Of a DNA stretch of 33,252 bases, positions 11,993 to 23,000 are shown piece by piece (positions within the stretch are counted from its first letter, which is position 1; every line of letters starts with the position of its first letter). The DNA is from Leucogyrophana mollusca (taxonomy: Eukaryota; Basidiomycota; Agaricomycetes; Boletales). Location of the stretch: assembly GCA_021014945.1 (NCBI GenBank), contig MU266605.1:1-33252 (forward strand). Direction: 5' to 3'. The notes under the pieces are model-generated. The model searched no databases, was not told where the DNA came from, and saw nothing but the letters and a program-made list of their open reading frames with translations. Position numbers and translations under genes: made by a program.

Positions 11993-12828
11993 TTATAATT
12001 TGGGCTCGGTTTTCGGGTACTTCACTTTGGAAGAGGCGGCATCGTCCACGAACCAGTACACCTGGCCGGGATAAACAGGTTTGACTCTAGAGGCAGGGAG
12101 GCCCTTCTCCGGTTCATCCAGGATAGCGGGCAGGATGTCAATTTTGCCGGCACCGGTGGCAACGAAAGCGACGCGCATGGCATGGTTGACAACAGGGTAC
12201 GTCAGGGTGATGCGTTTAGGAGGAGGTTTGGGCGAATCCTCAATATACGCAACCCATCTGTCTTCTTCGGCAAGAAGCTCATGACCAGGAAACAGCGAGC
12301 AGGTGTGTCCGTCTGGGCCGATTCCAAGTAGAATGAGGTCAAAGACGGGAAAGCGAGCCGAGTCTTTCTGTGCAAACTCCTGAATGAGCTCCTTCTCATA
12401 TGCATCGGAGAGTTCTTCGAGATCGTCGAGGTAAGAGGTGTCGATCGCATGGATGTTGTTCTGTGGGATGGGAACATGGGAGAAAAGCTCTGCCATGCAG
12501 AGCCGGTGGTTCGAATCGTCATGATCGAGTGGCACAGCGCGCTCGTCAGCGTAGAAGACTTGCCTGTCAAGAGCTATCAGTCGCGAAAATAGTGCTATTG
12601 TTGACACAGTCATACGAACCACTTGCTCCATTTGACTGCGTCGCCCAGCTTTATGAGGCCCTTGAGCTGCTTTGGTAGGGAGCCACCTGAGATTGCAAGA
12701 GTAAATCTGCCCTTCTTGTCGATGGACTCTTTCTGAGCCTTTAGAACAAAGTCTGCCAGAGGCGAAACGAGTTCTTCTGGCGAAGGGAAGGAGTATAGGA
12801 CGGGGGCATTGGGAGGCGGGTGGGACAT
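11993..12828 (-). CDS. SOL: 6-phosphogluconolactonase
   Basis: Hydrolyses 6-phosphogluconolactone to 6-phosphogluconate, the second step of the oxidative pentose phosphate pathway, in the cytosol. Two exons, 12828-12620 and 12563-11993, give 259 residues, the usual size. Motifs of the NagB/6PGL fold are clear: [14 protein letters not shown] near residue 45, [33 protein letters not shown] with the catalytic histidine, and the late [12 protein letters not shown]. The ATG at 12828 is preferred. An upstream ATG-like extension (to 12921) would add an N-terminus unlike the family. The second enzyme of the same route, 6PGDH, starts at 759. Only about 170 bp separate this start from the end of the next minus-strand gene, so its promoter is short. 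Confidence 0.95.
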
Positions 12829-12999
12829 GGTCAGGGGATAATTCACAGATAATATCTTCCCGAATTTATCATTTATCTTTCGCATCATGATATACCGTGT
12901 GACGTCACCAAACACAGACAAATATAACTGCTACCTCGACGCGTTATCATCGTAAATAAATGTAGATAGTTATAAAATACATCACTCTTGGTTATATGG

Positions 13000-14738
13000 T
13001 CAGGGTGTGCTAGTCCGACTAGTATCTCCCGATGCCCAGCTGGCATAAGCATCAGCACTCGCAGCTTTACTCTCCACTCCCATCTCGGGGAATATTGTCA
13101 GGAGCAAGGCGTCGATGATGAGCACCGCGAGATGGGAATTGCATGCGGCTTCACTGAGGGGATCTATCACAGCAGCGAGGGAAGTTGTTGGTGATGGACC
13201 AAGAATGAGAGAAGTTGCGAGCGGTGGCATGCATTCGCGAATCCGCTGGAGTAGCTCTTGACGAATAACGACTTGGTCCTCTGGAGACGGGTCGGGCGGC
13301 GAAGGCCCGGGATATCCATTTGGAAAGAGAGTGCGTTTGGAAAGGCGGACTACAAAGAGAATTGACTGCGGTGACAACACACGGGTGTATAGAACATGCG
13401 ACAACAGGCTGCAGTTGCGTTAGCCACGCATAACAGGCCTAGCAAAGACAGCTGGCGTACCGATTCATAAAAGGGGTCGCGAATGCAAAAATCATGGTTA
13501 ACGTATGCATGATGGCACTCGACGCAAAGCGATCTTGAATGGTAAGAATTTCGGACAACAGGGAAAGCGGGTGATGCACATAGTCGCGAGGCGACTGCTC
13601 GGTGGGATCCGGAGGCCTCCGAGGAAAAGTCGGTGCGTGCAGCGAGCTCGTAGAAGAAGCTGCCGAAGCATATGATGAGGACAGAGACATGGACCTTCCG
13701 CTAGTCGTCCGCGTCGACAGAGGTATAGGTTGCGGAGAAATTGGCGATCGAGTGAGTGGAGGACGTGATTGAGCGACGGGCTGGGTGTGTGTGGATTGAT
13801 TGACGAGCTTGATGGTATTGACCGTTTGTTTGTAAGTGTTAATGAGTGCAAGACACGCTCCAGATATCGATTGGACTGCTGAGAGAAAGAATACAATGAT
13901 GGTGTGAAGAGAGACGGGTGACCGATGACCGGGCGCCATCGTAGGCGGCGAGTCTGGAAGCTGACTGAGTGTAAGCAGAGCATACGTGGTACATGGGTAT
14001 GTGCGGACATACTTTCATTGGTTCAGTATCCTGAGATGGACCCATCAAGTCCAGCAGTGTCTTCTGAATAAACCATGGCTGGGTTATTTTTGGAAGGACG
14101 TCTTGTAGCAGCACTTTGAGGATTATCTCGCGGATAATGAAACGCTCAGCTTCTGGCGCGTAGTCTTCGGGAGGCAAGCACGTCTTCAAGACATGATCGA
14201 GCGCCTGCCTGAAGTATTCCTCGTCTATTCTGCCGTCGGCAGAGAGTGCCATGTGAGGCTGCAGTTGATGAAACAACTGAGGAAGAGAAGCAGCGCCTCC
14301 GGCTGCGTAGGAAGTGGACAATTTTGCAGATGCATGGCGATAGTCCCTGTAGTGTTGTGTTAATAGGGCCGGTATGTCGCAAAATATCAGTGGTGAGAGG
14401 TCTACAGCGAGAAGGCGCGTTTCAAGGCTGCGAACGACCACGGCGAGAATAGACGCGATTTCGGGGAGAAGTTCCTTGTCATAGCGAGTTATCTTTGTCC
14501 ACCAGGTGTTCACGAAAGCGCGCAGAGCAAGGGCGAGGAAGTCATAGCCCTCCTCGTTTAGCTCTGACGGGCATGCAGGTGAAGCAAATAGCGGGGGAAG
14601 TGTTGAACCTGGCGGCAAGTGGGGAAAGAGAAGACGCTTTGCAAGGCTGGCCTGCTGCTGCTTGGCGGTATTGTTTGAGGTTACAGATATTGCTGAGCGC
14701 GGAGACCGGCCGAGCTGTGGACGGTTTGCCCCCGCCAT
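13000..14738 (-). CDS. PXA-domain protein
   Basis: Exons 14738-14013, 13960-13461 and 13408-13000 give 544 residues. The N-terminal half matches the PXA domain that precedes PX or RGS domains in sorting nexins such as Mdm1 and SNX13. Marks of the domain are LALALRAFVNTWWTKIT, DLSPLIFCDIPALLTQHYRDYR, the PPEDY segment, and ERFIIREIILKVLLQDVLP. A hydrophobic stretch follows (HTIIVFFLSAVQSISGACLALI, about residues 257-278) that may anchor it in a membrane. Next comes a Ser/Pro/Thr-rich linker, then a helical C-terminal region with RLSKRTLFPNGYPGP. No PX, RGS or full nexin-C domain was seen, so this is a stand-alone PXA protein. A role in organelle contact or membrane trafficking is inferred from the family only. 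The intron 1 acceptor is the second of two adjacent TCAGs; the first changes the frame. The ATG at 14738 is the first in frame. Confidence 0.85.
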
Positions 14739-15175
14739 CGTCCGGCACAACGAGCGGGAAGGCCGGGGGTGTCCATTTCAGGTATTCCCACGGTGTGAAA
14801 AGAATAAAGAATAAATTAAATTATGTACTTGTAAATTACGGTCAAATATCCGGGCTGTCAAGCTGCTGTCACCGACAGCTCCAACACAAAATGGATAACA
14901 GTTTTCAAGCGCAGTGGGTTGCTGCACCCGACGGCGCTCGCGTCGCCCTTGTATCTTTTTTTCAATCCCCTCGCAAGGGGGACTGATGTGCTGTGAATTG
15001 CACTAGGTAGCACCAGCTTGTACCCACAGTAGACGTTCAGTGCGCATTCTCATTGCAATCCTCATCTGACAATCAGCTAACCGCATGTTTTGGCAGTACC
15101 CTCAATTGCGCGTTTTTTTACGCTCATCTTCGCTGCTCCCTGCTTAAACACGCTTTACATCGCGTTCTCCGCGTT
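14739..15175. other. Divergent intergenic region
   Basis: Holds the promoters of the minus-strand PXA gene and the plus-strand membrane-protein gene. A frame at 14495-14986 is mostly antisense to the PXA exon and is rejected. A TTTTGGCAG at about 15090-15098 could be a splice acceptor of a 5' exon of the next gene, so the coding start of that gene may lie further left than given. Confidence 0.4.
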
Positions 15176-16472
15176 ATGCGTGCTGAATTTACGCCTCTTC
15201 GTAATTCAGATCCACCAGCAGAAGATAACACTGATGTGTCATCTGGCGGAGGCAGCAATCATGCTACCACGACTATCATTGTCGTTGTCGTAGGCGTTGT
15301 TGGCTGCCTCATCATCATCTTTCTTCTCTATCGCGTTCTCCGTCGCTCCTGGACCCCAAAGTCCGCACCGTTACCACCCGTGCAACCTATTGCCCATCAT
15401 CGTGAACAGCAGCTCGCTGAATTGGCCGATCGCACCAATAGATTATCGGTCCGGAATGAGCTCTCGTACTCAAGTACCCCTCTGGGTCTCTCCCCGAGTG
15501 GAAGCGATGCCTCGCTTCTTAAAGCCTTGGAAGGCGATGGTTATGCCTCTCACCGAGGTAGCTTCTATGCACTTGATAATCAGCGTGACACATATGACGC
15601 GTTGAATGGCGATGATGGACTGCGATTACCCATCCCTGCGTTTGGCGACAGCCGGCGCACTAGTGTCAGCTCTCTCAAGTCCATCGATTCAGCGACACAT
15701 CCTCTCCCCCCGACGCCCGTTTCCGTTGCCCCACCATCTCCCTCCCAAAGCACCTTTGGCCGCCCCATTCCACGCTCTCGCCCTGTGTCGCAAGGACGCC
15801 CACGCCCGACTTCCACTGTGTCCATGGCATCTGTTCGTAGTACACGAAGTGGTGTTCCTCACGGACCTCACAGTCAAGTCAAAATTGTGCTACCTACTCC
15901 CCTTGCGCCTGCGCTGCAACCTCATATGACGCCTCCTAGCGCTGATGCAAGGCTGTCAGGAGTAGAGAACTGGGAGGGCTCAGCACGTACAAGCATGGTG
16001 GATGTCTGGACACCGGCACTACATCGCTCGGCGAGCTCGTACAATATCAGTAAGCCTGTGACATCTGTCATAATGCTTGGTCTTCATGTTGGACTTTTTA
16101 GCGCAAACCCCCTCCAACAAACCCTCACCAAATCGGAAACACCTCTCGACGTCGCCGTCACCCTCCCCGAGGAACTCTCGCCTCCGAGTTTCCTCTTCCA
16201 CTACACCACCATCCTCATATACTTTATCTCGCACTGGGACTCCACCTGTTCCGTCGATACCCTCCTGGTACGAACCCGAAGTGCCCATTTATGCCACACC
16301 AGCCACTTCGTACCATGATCCCCAGTATGGAGATAAAGACATGATGAGAGGTCGACCGTTGACTTCGCCTTCGACGCTACCGTCGCGACAACATCCGGCT
16401 TCTCCTTTGCGACAGTCACATAAGCAGCAGAAGAGATCCCGCTCCCAATCCCTCGTTTCACGCGTCTCCTAA
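15176..16472 (+). CDS. Single-pass membrane protein with a Ser/Pro-rich cytoplasmic tail, function unknown
   Basis: Exons 15176-16049 and 16102-16472 give 414 residues. After a short acidic, Ser/Gly-rich N-terminus comes one strong transmembrane helix (TTTIIVVVVGVVGCLIIIFL, about residues 33-52), followed by the basic stop-transfer YRVLRRSW. The remaining 350 or so residues are low complexity, rich in Ser, Pro, Arg and Thr, with many SP/TP sites, and end in basic RSRSQSLVSRVS. The layout resembles fungal Skg6/Mid2-like plasma-membrane proteins, which is only an architectural likeness. The ATG at 15176 is the first in this frame after the last stop; the frame opens upstream with a TTG at 15053. 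A signal peptide on an unseen 5' exon is possible. I recognise no enzyme or binding domain. Confidence 0.7.
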
Positions 16473-16855
16473 GGACGGAGCAGAAGCGAGATAACATTTG
16501 CTCTATAAGTCGTTCGCTATACGGCATACATAAGGTACTTGCCACTGTCAGATGTTACCCACTACTTATACCCCATCTACAATGTATTGACTGTTCCTCA
16601 TGCTGCCGAGGAGTTCCTTGCGGAATCCAGTTATCGGACCAATCAACAATAGAGCTCTAATTCCGTATTGTACTTGGTAAATAGTACGAGGTCGGATTAT
16701 ATCTAAAGCGCCGTGTACATATGTATAGCACACAGGCTAGTACCCGTGATCGAGTCAATTAAATATTGGCGGAGTGTTGAGGCCCGCATAAAACCGACGA
16801 AATCAAACCCTTCCCTTGCACTCAGTTTACTTTCCCTCTGTGCAGGTTTTGAACC
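16473..16855 (+). promoter_or_regulatory. Upstream region of the BCAT gene with a possible Gcn4-type half site
   Basis: This 383-bp gap separates the membrane-protein stop from the aminotransferase start. It has an A/T-rich part (AATTAAATATTGG near 16757), GCATAAAACC at about 16786 that could serve as a weak TATA, and CT-rich DNA just before the ATG. GAGTCA at 16752-16757, the reverse of TGACTC, is the core of the Gcn4/Cpc1 amino-acid-control site. A six-base match in a gap this size can easily be chance. Confidence 0.35.
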
Positions 16856-18589
16856 ATGTCGCTTTCTCGGTTCCGTTCCACTACGACACGACTTGCCAGA
16901 TCTACCCAGAAAGCGTCCACTGTATCATGGCGCTCCACTGCCGCGTCCGGACGGCGGTTTATGTCGGGAGACGTTGCGCGCGACCCCATGACTGGTGAAG
17001 CAATCTCCCTACCAGATATCGAGGTGCTGTTCATCGTTTACTAGCGTGTTTCACTGCTTTCTCTTACGGACGAAATCCTTTTGCTTTGAATTCAGCCGTC
17101 ACGCCTGCAAATCACCCGGACAACTGACCCCAAGCAACTCCCACCTTCCTCGAGTCTTTTGTTTGGGCGGACCTTCGTAAGACAACGAATTCACGCGTCT
17201 TCGAGTTTGAATTGAACTCTGAACAGACCGATCACATGTTGAGGATCCCATGGTCCGGATTGACCGGTTGGGGAGCACCCAGCATCGAGCCTTGTACGTT
17301 GTTTGAGGCTTCCACCATGAATTATCATCCAAGACCCAATTTCTGCGGATTCCAGATTCCACGATCAACCTCACTCCAAGCGCCACGGTGCTCCATTACG
17401 CTCAAAGCTTGTTCGAGGGCTTGAAGGCTTATCGGCACACGGACGGCACAGTCACCATGTTCCGACCCGATATGAACATGAAGCGCATGAACAATAGTGC
17501 GCAGCGTCTTGCTCTGCCTGTGCGTCCACAACACGACCTACTGATGAAATGTCATTAAGTAGTGTTCTCTACAGGCGTTCAATGGCGAAGCCCTTATTGA
17601 AATGATCAAGAAGTTGGTTAGTATTGACCGCGAATGGATACCCAAGGAACCTGGACACAGTTTATACATCCGCCCTACGATGAGTCAGTGTCCTCTTGTC
17701 CAGGTTGCCTGTCTACTGACCAGCTCTTCTCAGTCGGAACCAACGGGGCGCTGGGTGTTCAGCCTCCAACTGAGGCTTTACTCTTCGTTATATGTAGCCC
17801 GGTAGGGCCGTATTACCCTAGAGGATTCAAGCCTGTTCCCTTGTATGGAACGACAGAGTACATCCGTGCTGCACCAGGGGGTTTGTTGATACGCATGAAA
17901 TCGTAGTACCTTCTGACGTCTGCTCTAAACAGGTACTGGTGCTTTCAAATTGGCGGCGAACTACGCCCCTGGTGTAGTCGCGCAAAAGAGTGCTGCTAAA
18001 GCAGGCTATGTTCAGAATTTGTGGCTCCATGGCCCTGAGCATTACTTGACCGAAGTTGGCACTATGAACTTGTTTGTAGCATTGAAGGGCGAAGATGGAG
18101 GTGGGCACTGTCTCCGCATCTTCAGGACTTGGTGTTAATCCAGGATTGTAGTCGCCGAACTCGTCACGCCACCACTCGACGGTATGATACTTCCAGGAGT
18201 TACTCGGGATTCCGTGCTGGCCCTTGCACGGAATCACGTTTCTGGCGCTAAGAAACTGCCTGGCCTCCCGGACAAACTCAAGATTTCTGAGCGCCCTATT
18301 ACTATGGGCGAAGTGATCCAGGCAAACAATGCAGGGCGCCTCATTGAGCTGTTTGGCACAGGTAGATCATTGTCCTGATGCATCGGCTTCACATTGACGG
18401 ACCTTTACTTGTGAAGGGACCGCGGCTGTCGTGACTCCTGTGGATAAGATCGGATACCAGGGCGGTGACGTGCATATTCCTACCGGAGAGGACGGCATGG
18501 GACCGATTTCGAAACCGCTGTGGACGGAGCTGGTTGGAATACAGACCGGTACTATCCAGAGCGACTGGAACGTCGTCGTCCCAAAGTAA
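16856..18589 (+). CDS. BAT1: Branched-chain amino acid aminotransferase, probably mitochondrial
   Basis: A PLP enzyme that moves the amino group between leucine, isoleucine or valine and 2-oxoglutarate. Nine exons (16856-17023, 17096-17176, 17227-17293, 17356-17519, 17575-17683, 17734-17880, 17933-18100, 18152-18361, 18417-18589) give 428 residues. The first 36 residues are rich in Arg, Ser and Thr and almost free of acidic residues, as in a mitochondrial targeting peptide. Family landmarks are LLFGRTFTDHML, LHYAQSLFEGLKAYR, LYIRPTMIGT, the PLP-lysine segment GAFKLAANYAP, and GTAAVVTPVDKIGY near the C-terminus. The lysine segment reads KLAANY where KxGGNY is usual. Intron 7 must use TTGTAG, because the CCAG eight bases earlier brings a stop; intron 8 ends in AAG. 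The presequence suggests the mitochondrial isozyme (Bat1 rather than Bat2). Confidence 0.95.
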
Positions 18590-20031
18590 CTTGACACTTT
18601 TCATTCACATTGGAATCTATGGCTACCCTTTCTCTAATTCTCCCGGTTGAGTCTTAGATTGAGTATTTCCTTAGGGTGTCTTCAATTTATGCTCAATTTA
18701 TGCCAACGAGGCCGCATAAATTCAACGTACACACGATGCAGATAAACGAGTCCATGCGGTGACAACCTGCAGGGCAAACCTTTCCCCTTCAACACAATGC
18801 GAGGTACCGAGCCTGAGCTTTTGGTCCTGCCATCACGAGTAGGAGTGCTCGCAAGGCTACGAGTACGTGCTCGCAGGCAGAGGTCTCGTGAACCAGACAC
18901 TTCCAAGCTGAGACCATCTGTGAGTATATCGACCATGGATGGGTCTATGCCCTCGCGAATAGTGACTGAATCCATGTTGTGTCCGTCGTAGCTATTGGCG
19001 GGCCGCCTGAGTTCGCCAACAACCAAACCGTGCCGTCAACTTTCTGATGGTAGGCATCGCCCAGTTCTGCTCGGGTAGCGCGAGCTCTGAGCAACGACAT
19101 GGCGGGCACAGAATTCGAGACGCGCCGCGTACTATGCCTCTATAATGTAAGCACGAAATGTTTGCTTCCGGGACCGTGTCTTCTGCGTCACGCAGCGCAC
19201 GCAAATGTCCCTTAATTCTGCTTTCCTCCTAAACGAGTTTTTCTCCTGAAGCATCTTCACACCACATCCGTACAAAATGGTGAGCCGCTCTTTCCACGGA
19301 ATTATTGGTATGCAAGGCGCTTCTGCATGTCAGATTGAACTAAACACTTTGGGAAACCTGGTGGCCGCGAGATCTGATGGCCAAACCACAAACAATCTCC
19401 ACTACTCGCCTGTGTCCGAGGTGTCATGAAGCATACAGTCTACCAACGACGTAAGCCTCCGACATTTTAAACTACTCATACTTGTCACCAAGGAGTTTGA
19501 ATCCGCTAGAAAGGCCGTTCCCGATGGAAAATTTCCCCTAACGTCGTCGCCGCCCACTCTTTCAGTCAAACCTCACATCAAAACCGCTTTTGTCGCACAA
19601 ACACAGGTGTCCCAACCGATGGGACGCTCTTTGGCACCACCTCGGACAAACCAACCTCGAGGCCCCTGGTAGTATGGGCGTAGTCTCCTCAAGTCTTAGC
19701 AACTCCACCTCAAATCCTCGTGTTCTTAAAGACCCCACCCCTGTTCTTGCTGTTCTGGAGAGAACGAACGCAGACCCCTATAGCCCCCCTGCAGACCTGA
19801 TGATGACTACTACACATGACGTTCATAGAAATGTACCGCCATACCTCCATTTGAGGTATACGCCAGCAACGTGCTCGCCTATTCACGGTCTTTTTCTTCG
19901 CGAGGACATGGCGTTGCTCGACCCAAAATCAAGGGGTCGCGGTAACTACCGCATGGACATCCCCAATCCAATGCTTTCGTATCGCTAAGGTACATTGTAG
20001 ACGGATAAACCCAATCAATCTATGAAGCAGT
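18590..20031. other. Long gap with weak coding signals only
   Basis: A stretch of 1.4 kb between the BCAT stop and the dynamin stop, without a confident gene. The best candidate signals are between 19277 and 19988. There is an ATG at 19277 directly followed by a possible GTGAGC donor. A short frame near 19393-19449 contains CPRCH and ends at a GTAAGC donor at about 19450. Another frame runs from about 19495 to 19672, and an open frame starts with ATG at 19674 and ends at 19988 (104 codons). I could not join them into one convincing protein. Frames at 18682-19026 and 18797-18991 look random. Confidence 0.4.
19674..19988 (+). CDS. Doubtful ORF, possibly last exon of an unrecognised gene
   Basis: An open frame of 104 codons from ATG 19674. 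The frame is open further left to a TTG at 19590. The product contains Ser/Thr/Pro-rich and Arg-rich parts (PPYLHLRYTP, LDPKSRGRGNYRMD) and matches nothing I know. It could be real, the end of a spliced gene starting near 19277, or chance. The downstream dynamin gene ends 44 bp away on the other strand, which leaves little room for a 3' UTR. Confidence 0.2.
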   Translation: MGVVSSSLSNSTSNPRVLKDPTPVLAVLERTNADPYSPPADLMMTTTHDVHRNVPPYLHLRYTPATCSPIHGLFLREDMALLDPKSRGRGNYRMDIPNPMLSYR

Positions 20032-23000
20032 CTACAGCCCGAAGTTACGGAGCTCCCGCTCTACACTCTCCAATCTTTTCTTCCGTGCAACCAGCTCTTC
20101 ACGATATGCGACGACGCGAGGATCCTCTGCAACGTACATCGCCAAACGTTCGGTCGCGCTCGCCGAGCCGATTTCGAGCTGCGTGATTAAGAACGATTGC
20201 AAATCTTTGGAGACCGCCTTGACAAGAAGCAAGTCCAGTATGCCCGGAATGTTGTCAATCACCCTCTTTCGAAGAACCATGAAGGGGATTGCGTTTAATG
20301 TAGGAAAACGAGGCACCTACTTTGTATGAAACTTGGAAATACCCGCGTACTTCGGCCATGACGCGAATCTCTGACTCATACTCATCACTGGGGAGAAGTT
20401 TTGCGAGATCCTCTTGCGTCACCCCTGTGAAACCCAATCGGGCCAAGCCAGCGAGAACATCGTTGATAGTGTCGGCAGCTGGGGATGTTCGCGGAGCGAA
20501 GGCTTTCGCGTCGAATGCGAGCTCCCCTTGGGCTGGGGGATTTTTACGGGCCTTTTTCCACAATGAGCCAACACGGGGTCACCGCAGCGTGATGAAGGCT
20601 TACCCTTGGTTGTCGTTTTGATAGCCTCGTTTTCCAGGCAGGCGTCGGAGTCGCAGGAGTAACCTTTGGGAAAGCGGAAGGTAAGCCCCCTTGAGCCGTT
20701 GGCGCTGTAGCCCAGAAAGCTCCACTTGCCTGTGATGCTTCCAGTTTCTTCTTCCAGAATAGCTCTGCCGGTTTTTGGGTCGGCTCTACAGGCGCATCGG
20801 AAGGCAGATGCGGTTTAAACCGTGTCAGTATAGAAATAGATGAATAGGGAGTAGGGTCGCGATACAGATACTGACCTGGCGAGGGTTCCGTGATGAAAGC
20901 AGCTTTCGAGTCCCTACGCTTTTCCCGCATATCCTTGTATTTTGCCATCCATTTCTCTTTGCTGGTTTCCAGATAATGAGTGTTCTGCGTATATGGGGTT
21001 CGCTCTATTTCAAGTTGTTCTGTGATCCTTTCAAGGCATCGCTCGGAGTGGCGTGTGACCAGATCCGGGATGAGGATGCTAATAGTTTCCCATCGTAACT
21101 ATTCCGCATTCCGTGATAAGGATAATGTATAGGCTCACCGGAGATGGTTCTGAAGGTTTTCATAACGGCTGAATGTTTGTTTGATGGATGCGTGCAAAAA
21201 GTTGAGCATGGACTGGCGGACTTCCTCAGCGCAGGTACGCGCGGCCACTTTCCAGGTATCCTGAAACGCAATAATTAACGCGACTTTGGATTGAAACGGC
21301 ATGTTGTTGGGGAGTTCCCTCGTGATAGATCTGGTACATTGTGAGTAACATATACTTGCCACCGACGTCACGCATACTTATTGATATGATCTCGCATGTC
21401 CTTCAAGTAAAACGGCTTCGCGAGGCCAACTGGCTCGTCCTCTGAGTCCGAGTCCGAGTCCTCGCCTTCGTCTTCGTCTTCGTCCTCGTCGTTGTCTTCG
21501 TCGTCTTCGTCCTCGTCGCCAGACCACTCCGAATCGGGTATTCCATACCCTTTGCGGTTTGACGAGAGGTAGGGCTTGAAGTTGGGGGCAGTAGAACGTA
21601 TCGCACGCTTGAAAGCCGCATAGGCAACTCTGTGCTCTTGGATCAAATCACCCGTTTCGGCTCCGCCGCCGACATACTGATCGACTGTCTTGCAAAACTC
21701 CGCGATTAAGCCCATCATGTAGCTTGCTGGATCTGCGTTGACTGCCTTTGGCACAGTGGACAAACTGTTATGGCACCCGTCAAGAAGCATCGCTGCTTCA
21801 TTGCGGAAGTTGGGAAGCCTGTTACAGAAAGCTGTTGAAGATGTATGAAAACATACTTTTAAGGGGACGTACATATCGTTTATCATTTGAACAAGCTGGA
21901 CACTCAAAGCATTGACAAGATTGGTTGTCCCGAATCGATTCGATTGCAAAAAATTGGACCATGGGGTCGTTGTGCGAAAGAAAGTTGCCTCTGAGGCGCG
22001 AGCTTGAGTAGATGTTATTCCTTCGGCCCTTTCAGCATCGTCGGGCTGCCGAGTGCAGTAATAACCGTGGGTGAGACGGTGGCGCCGACCCTCGATTACA
22101 TCTACCCAGAGCTCGCGAGCTTTCGTCGACCCAGAGCCGAGCATGTCCGGTTTAGTTAGGACGCCTGCAACACAATTTAAACGATTCTCATGAGGGTGCT
22201 CAATAATACCACACATACCGATTGTCCGGTGACCGTCGGGATCTTCTTGGTGAGCAAGTCTGAGTGCCTTCTGATTCTCAATGTCGTCTTCATTGTGTTA
22301 GTAAGATGTACACCGGAAATTTTGGGAGGGAGAGCCTACCGGTCATTGGTAGTGCTACCAAGATGATGGTATTTCCCTTGATATGGGAAATAACAAGTTC
22401 TTCAACCAAGTTCACAACCTCTTTTTCCGCATTCTGGATGATGCCTGACGGGAAGGTATCGTCAGAAAGTCAGTCGACAGAGCTGTAAGAACAGGCAGTC
22501 ACCAGGAAGGTCGATAAAGGAGAGATCAGTCAAGTCTGGTCCTTCAAGATCGATGCAAACGACGTTCCGCGAAAATTGCAGAGGTTTACCCTTGAAACGT
22601 TCAAGTTCTTCCGCTCGTAATCCTTGGAATTGTGTGGCGGGTGTGCTTGGATGAAGCACCGCTGCTTGTGCACGGCGCAACGCAATCTCCACAGCACCCT
22701 TGTCCGTGATCATGTCACCGAATGGCACCTCGGAGACATCTTTCAGTTGGTTCCCACTTTCGTCGTACTCCCATCGGATAGAGATGTGGCACGACCATGG
22801 ACCACCCGACGATGACATCCGGCATTCCATAGGGCATCGAGTGCATGTACCTGCGTCTCGCGGAACCGTGATCTATGGCACAAGAGTCCATAACCGAGCT
22901 GACTATGGGAGAATTAGACGGTACCACTCACTCCAGAGATTGCTTCGACGACACTAGATTTTCCTGTAGATTAACAAAAATGTTTGGTGAAACTAACCTC

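Noticed and set aside
12508..12517. GGTTCGAATC, like a tRNA T-loop
   Set aside because: It is inside the 6-phosphogluconolactonase exon and no acceptor or anticodon stems can be drawn around it.
14739..14750. A four-residue longer start for the PXA protein
   Set aside because: The codon at 14750 is TTG, not ATG; the first ATG is at 14738.
14495..14986. A 163-codon plus-strand frame
   Set aside because: Mostly antisense to the first PXA exon, with no recognisable features.
15053..15175. Longer N-terminus for the single-pass membrane protein
   Set aside because: It opens with TTG and the added sequence has no coding character; an upstream exon remains possible but unproven.
21403..21627. A Lys/Thr/Arg-repeat reverse-strand protein
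   Set aside because: Shadow frame of the acidic tract in the dynamin gene.
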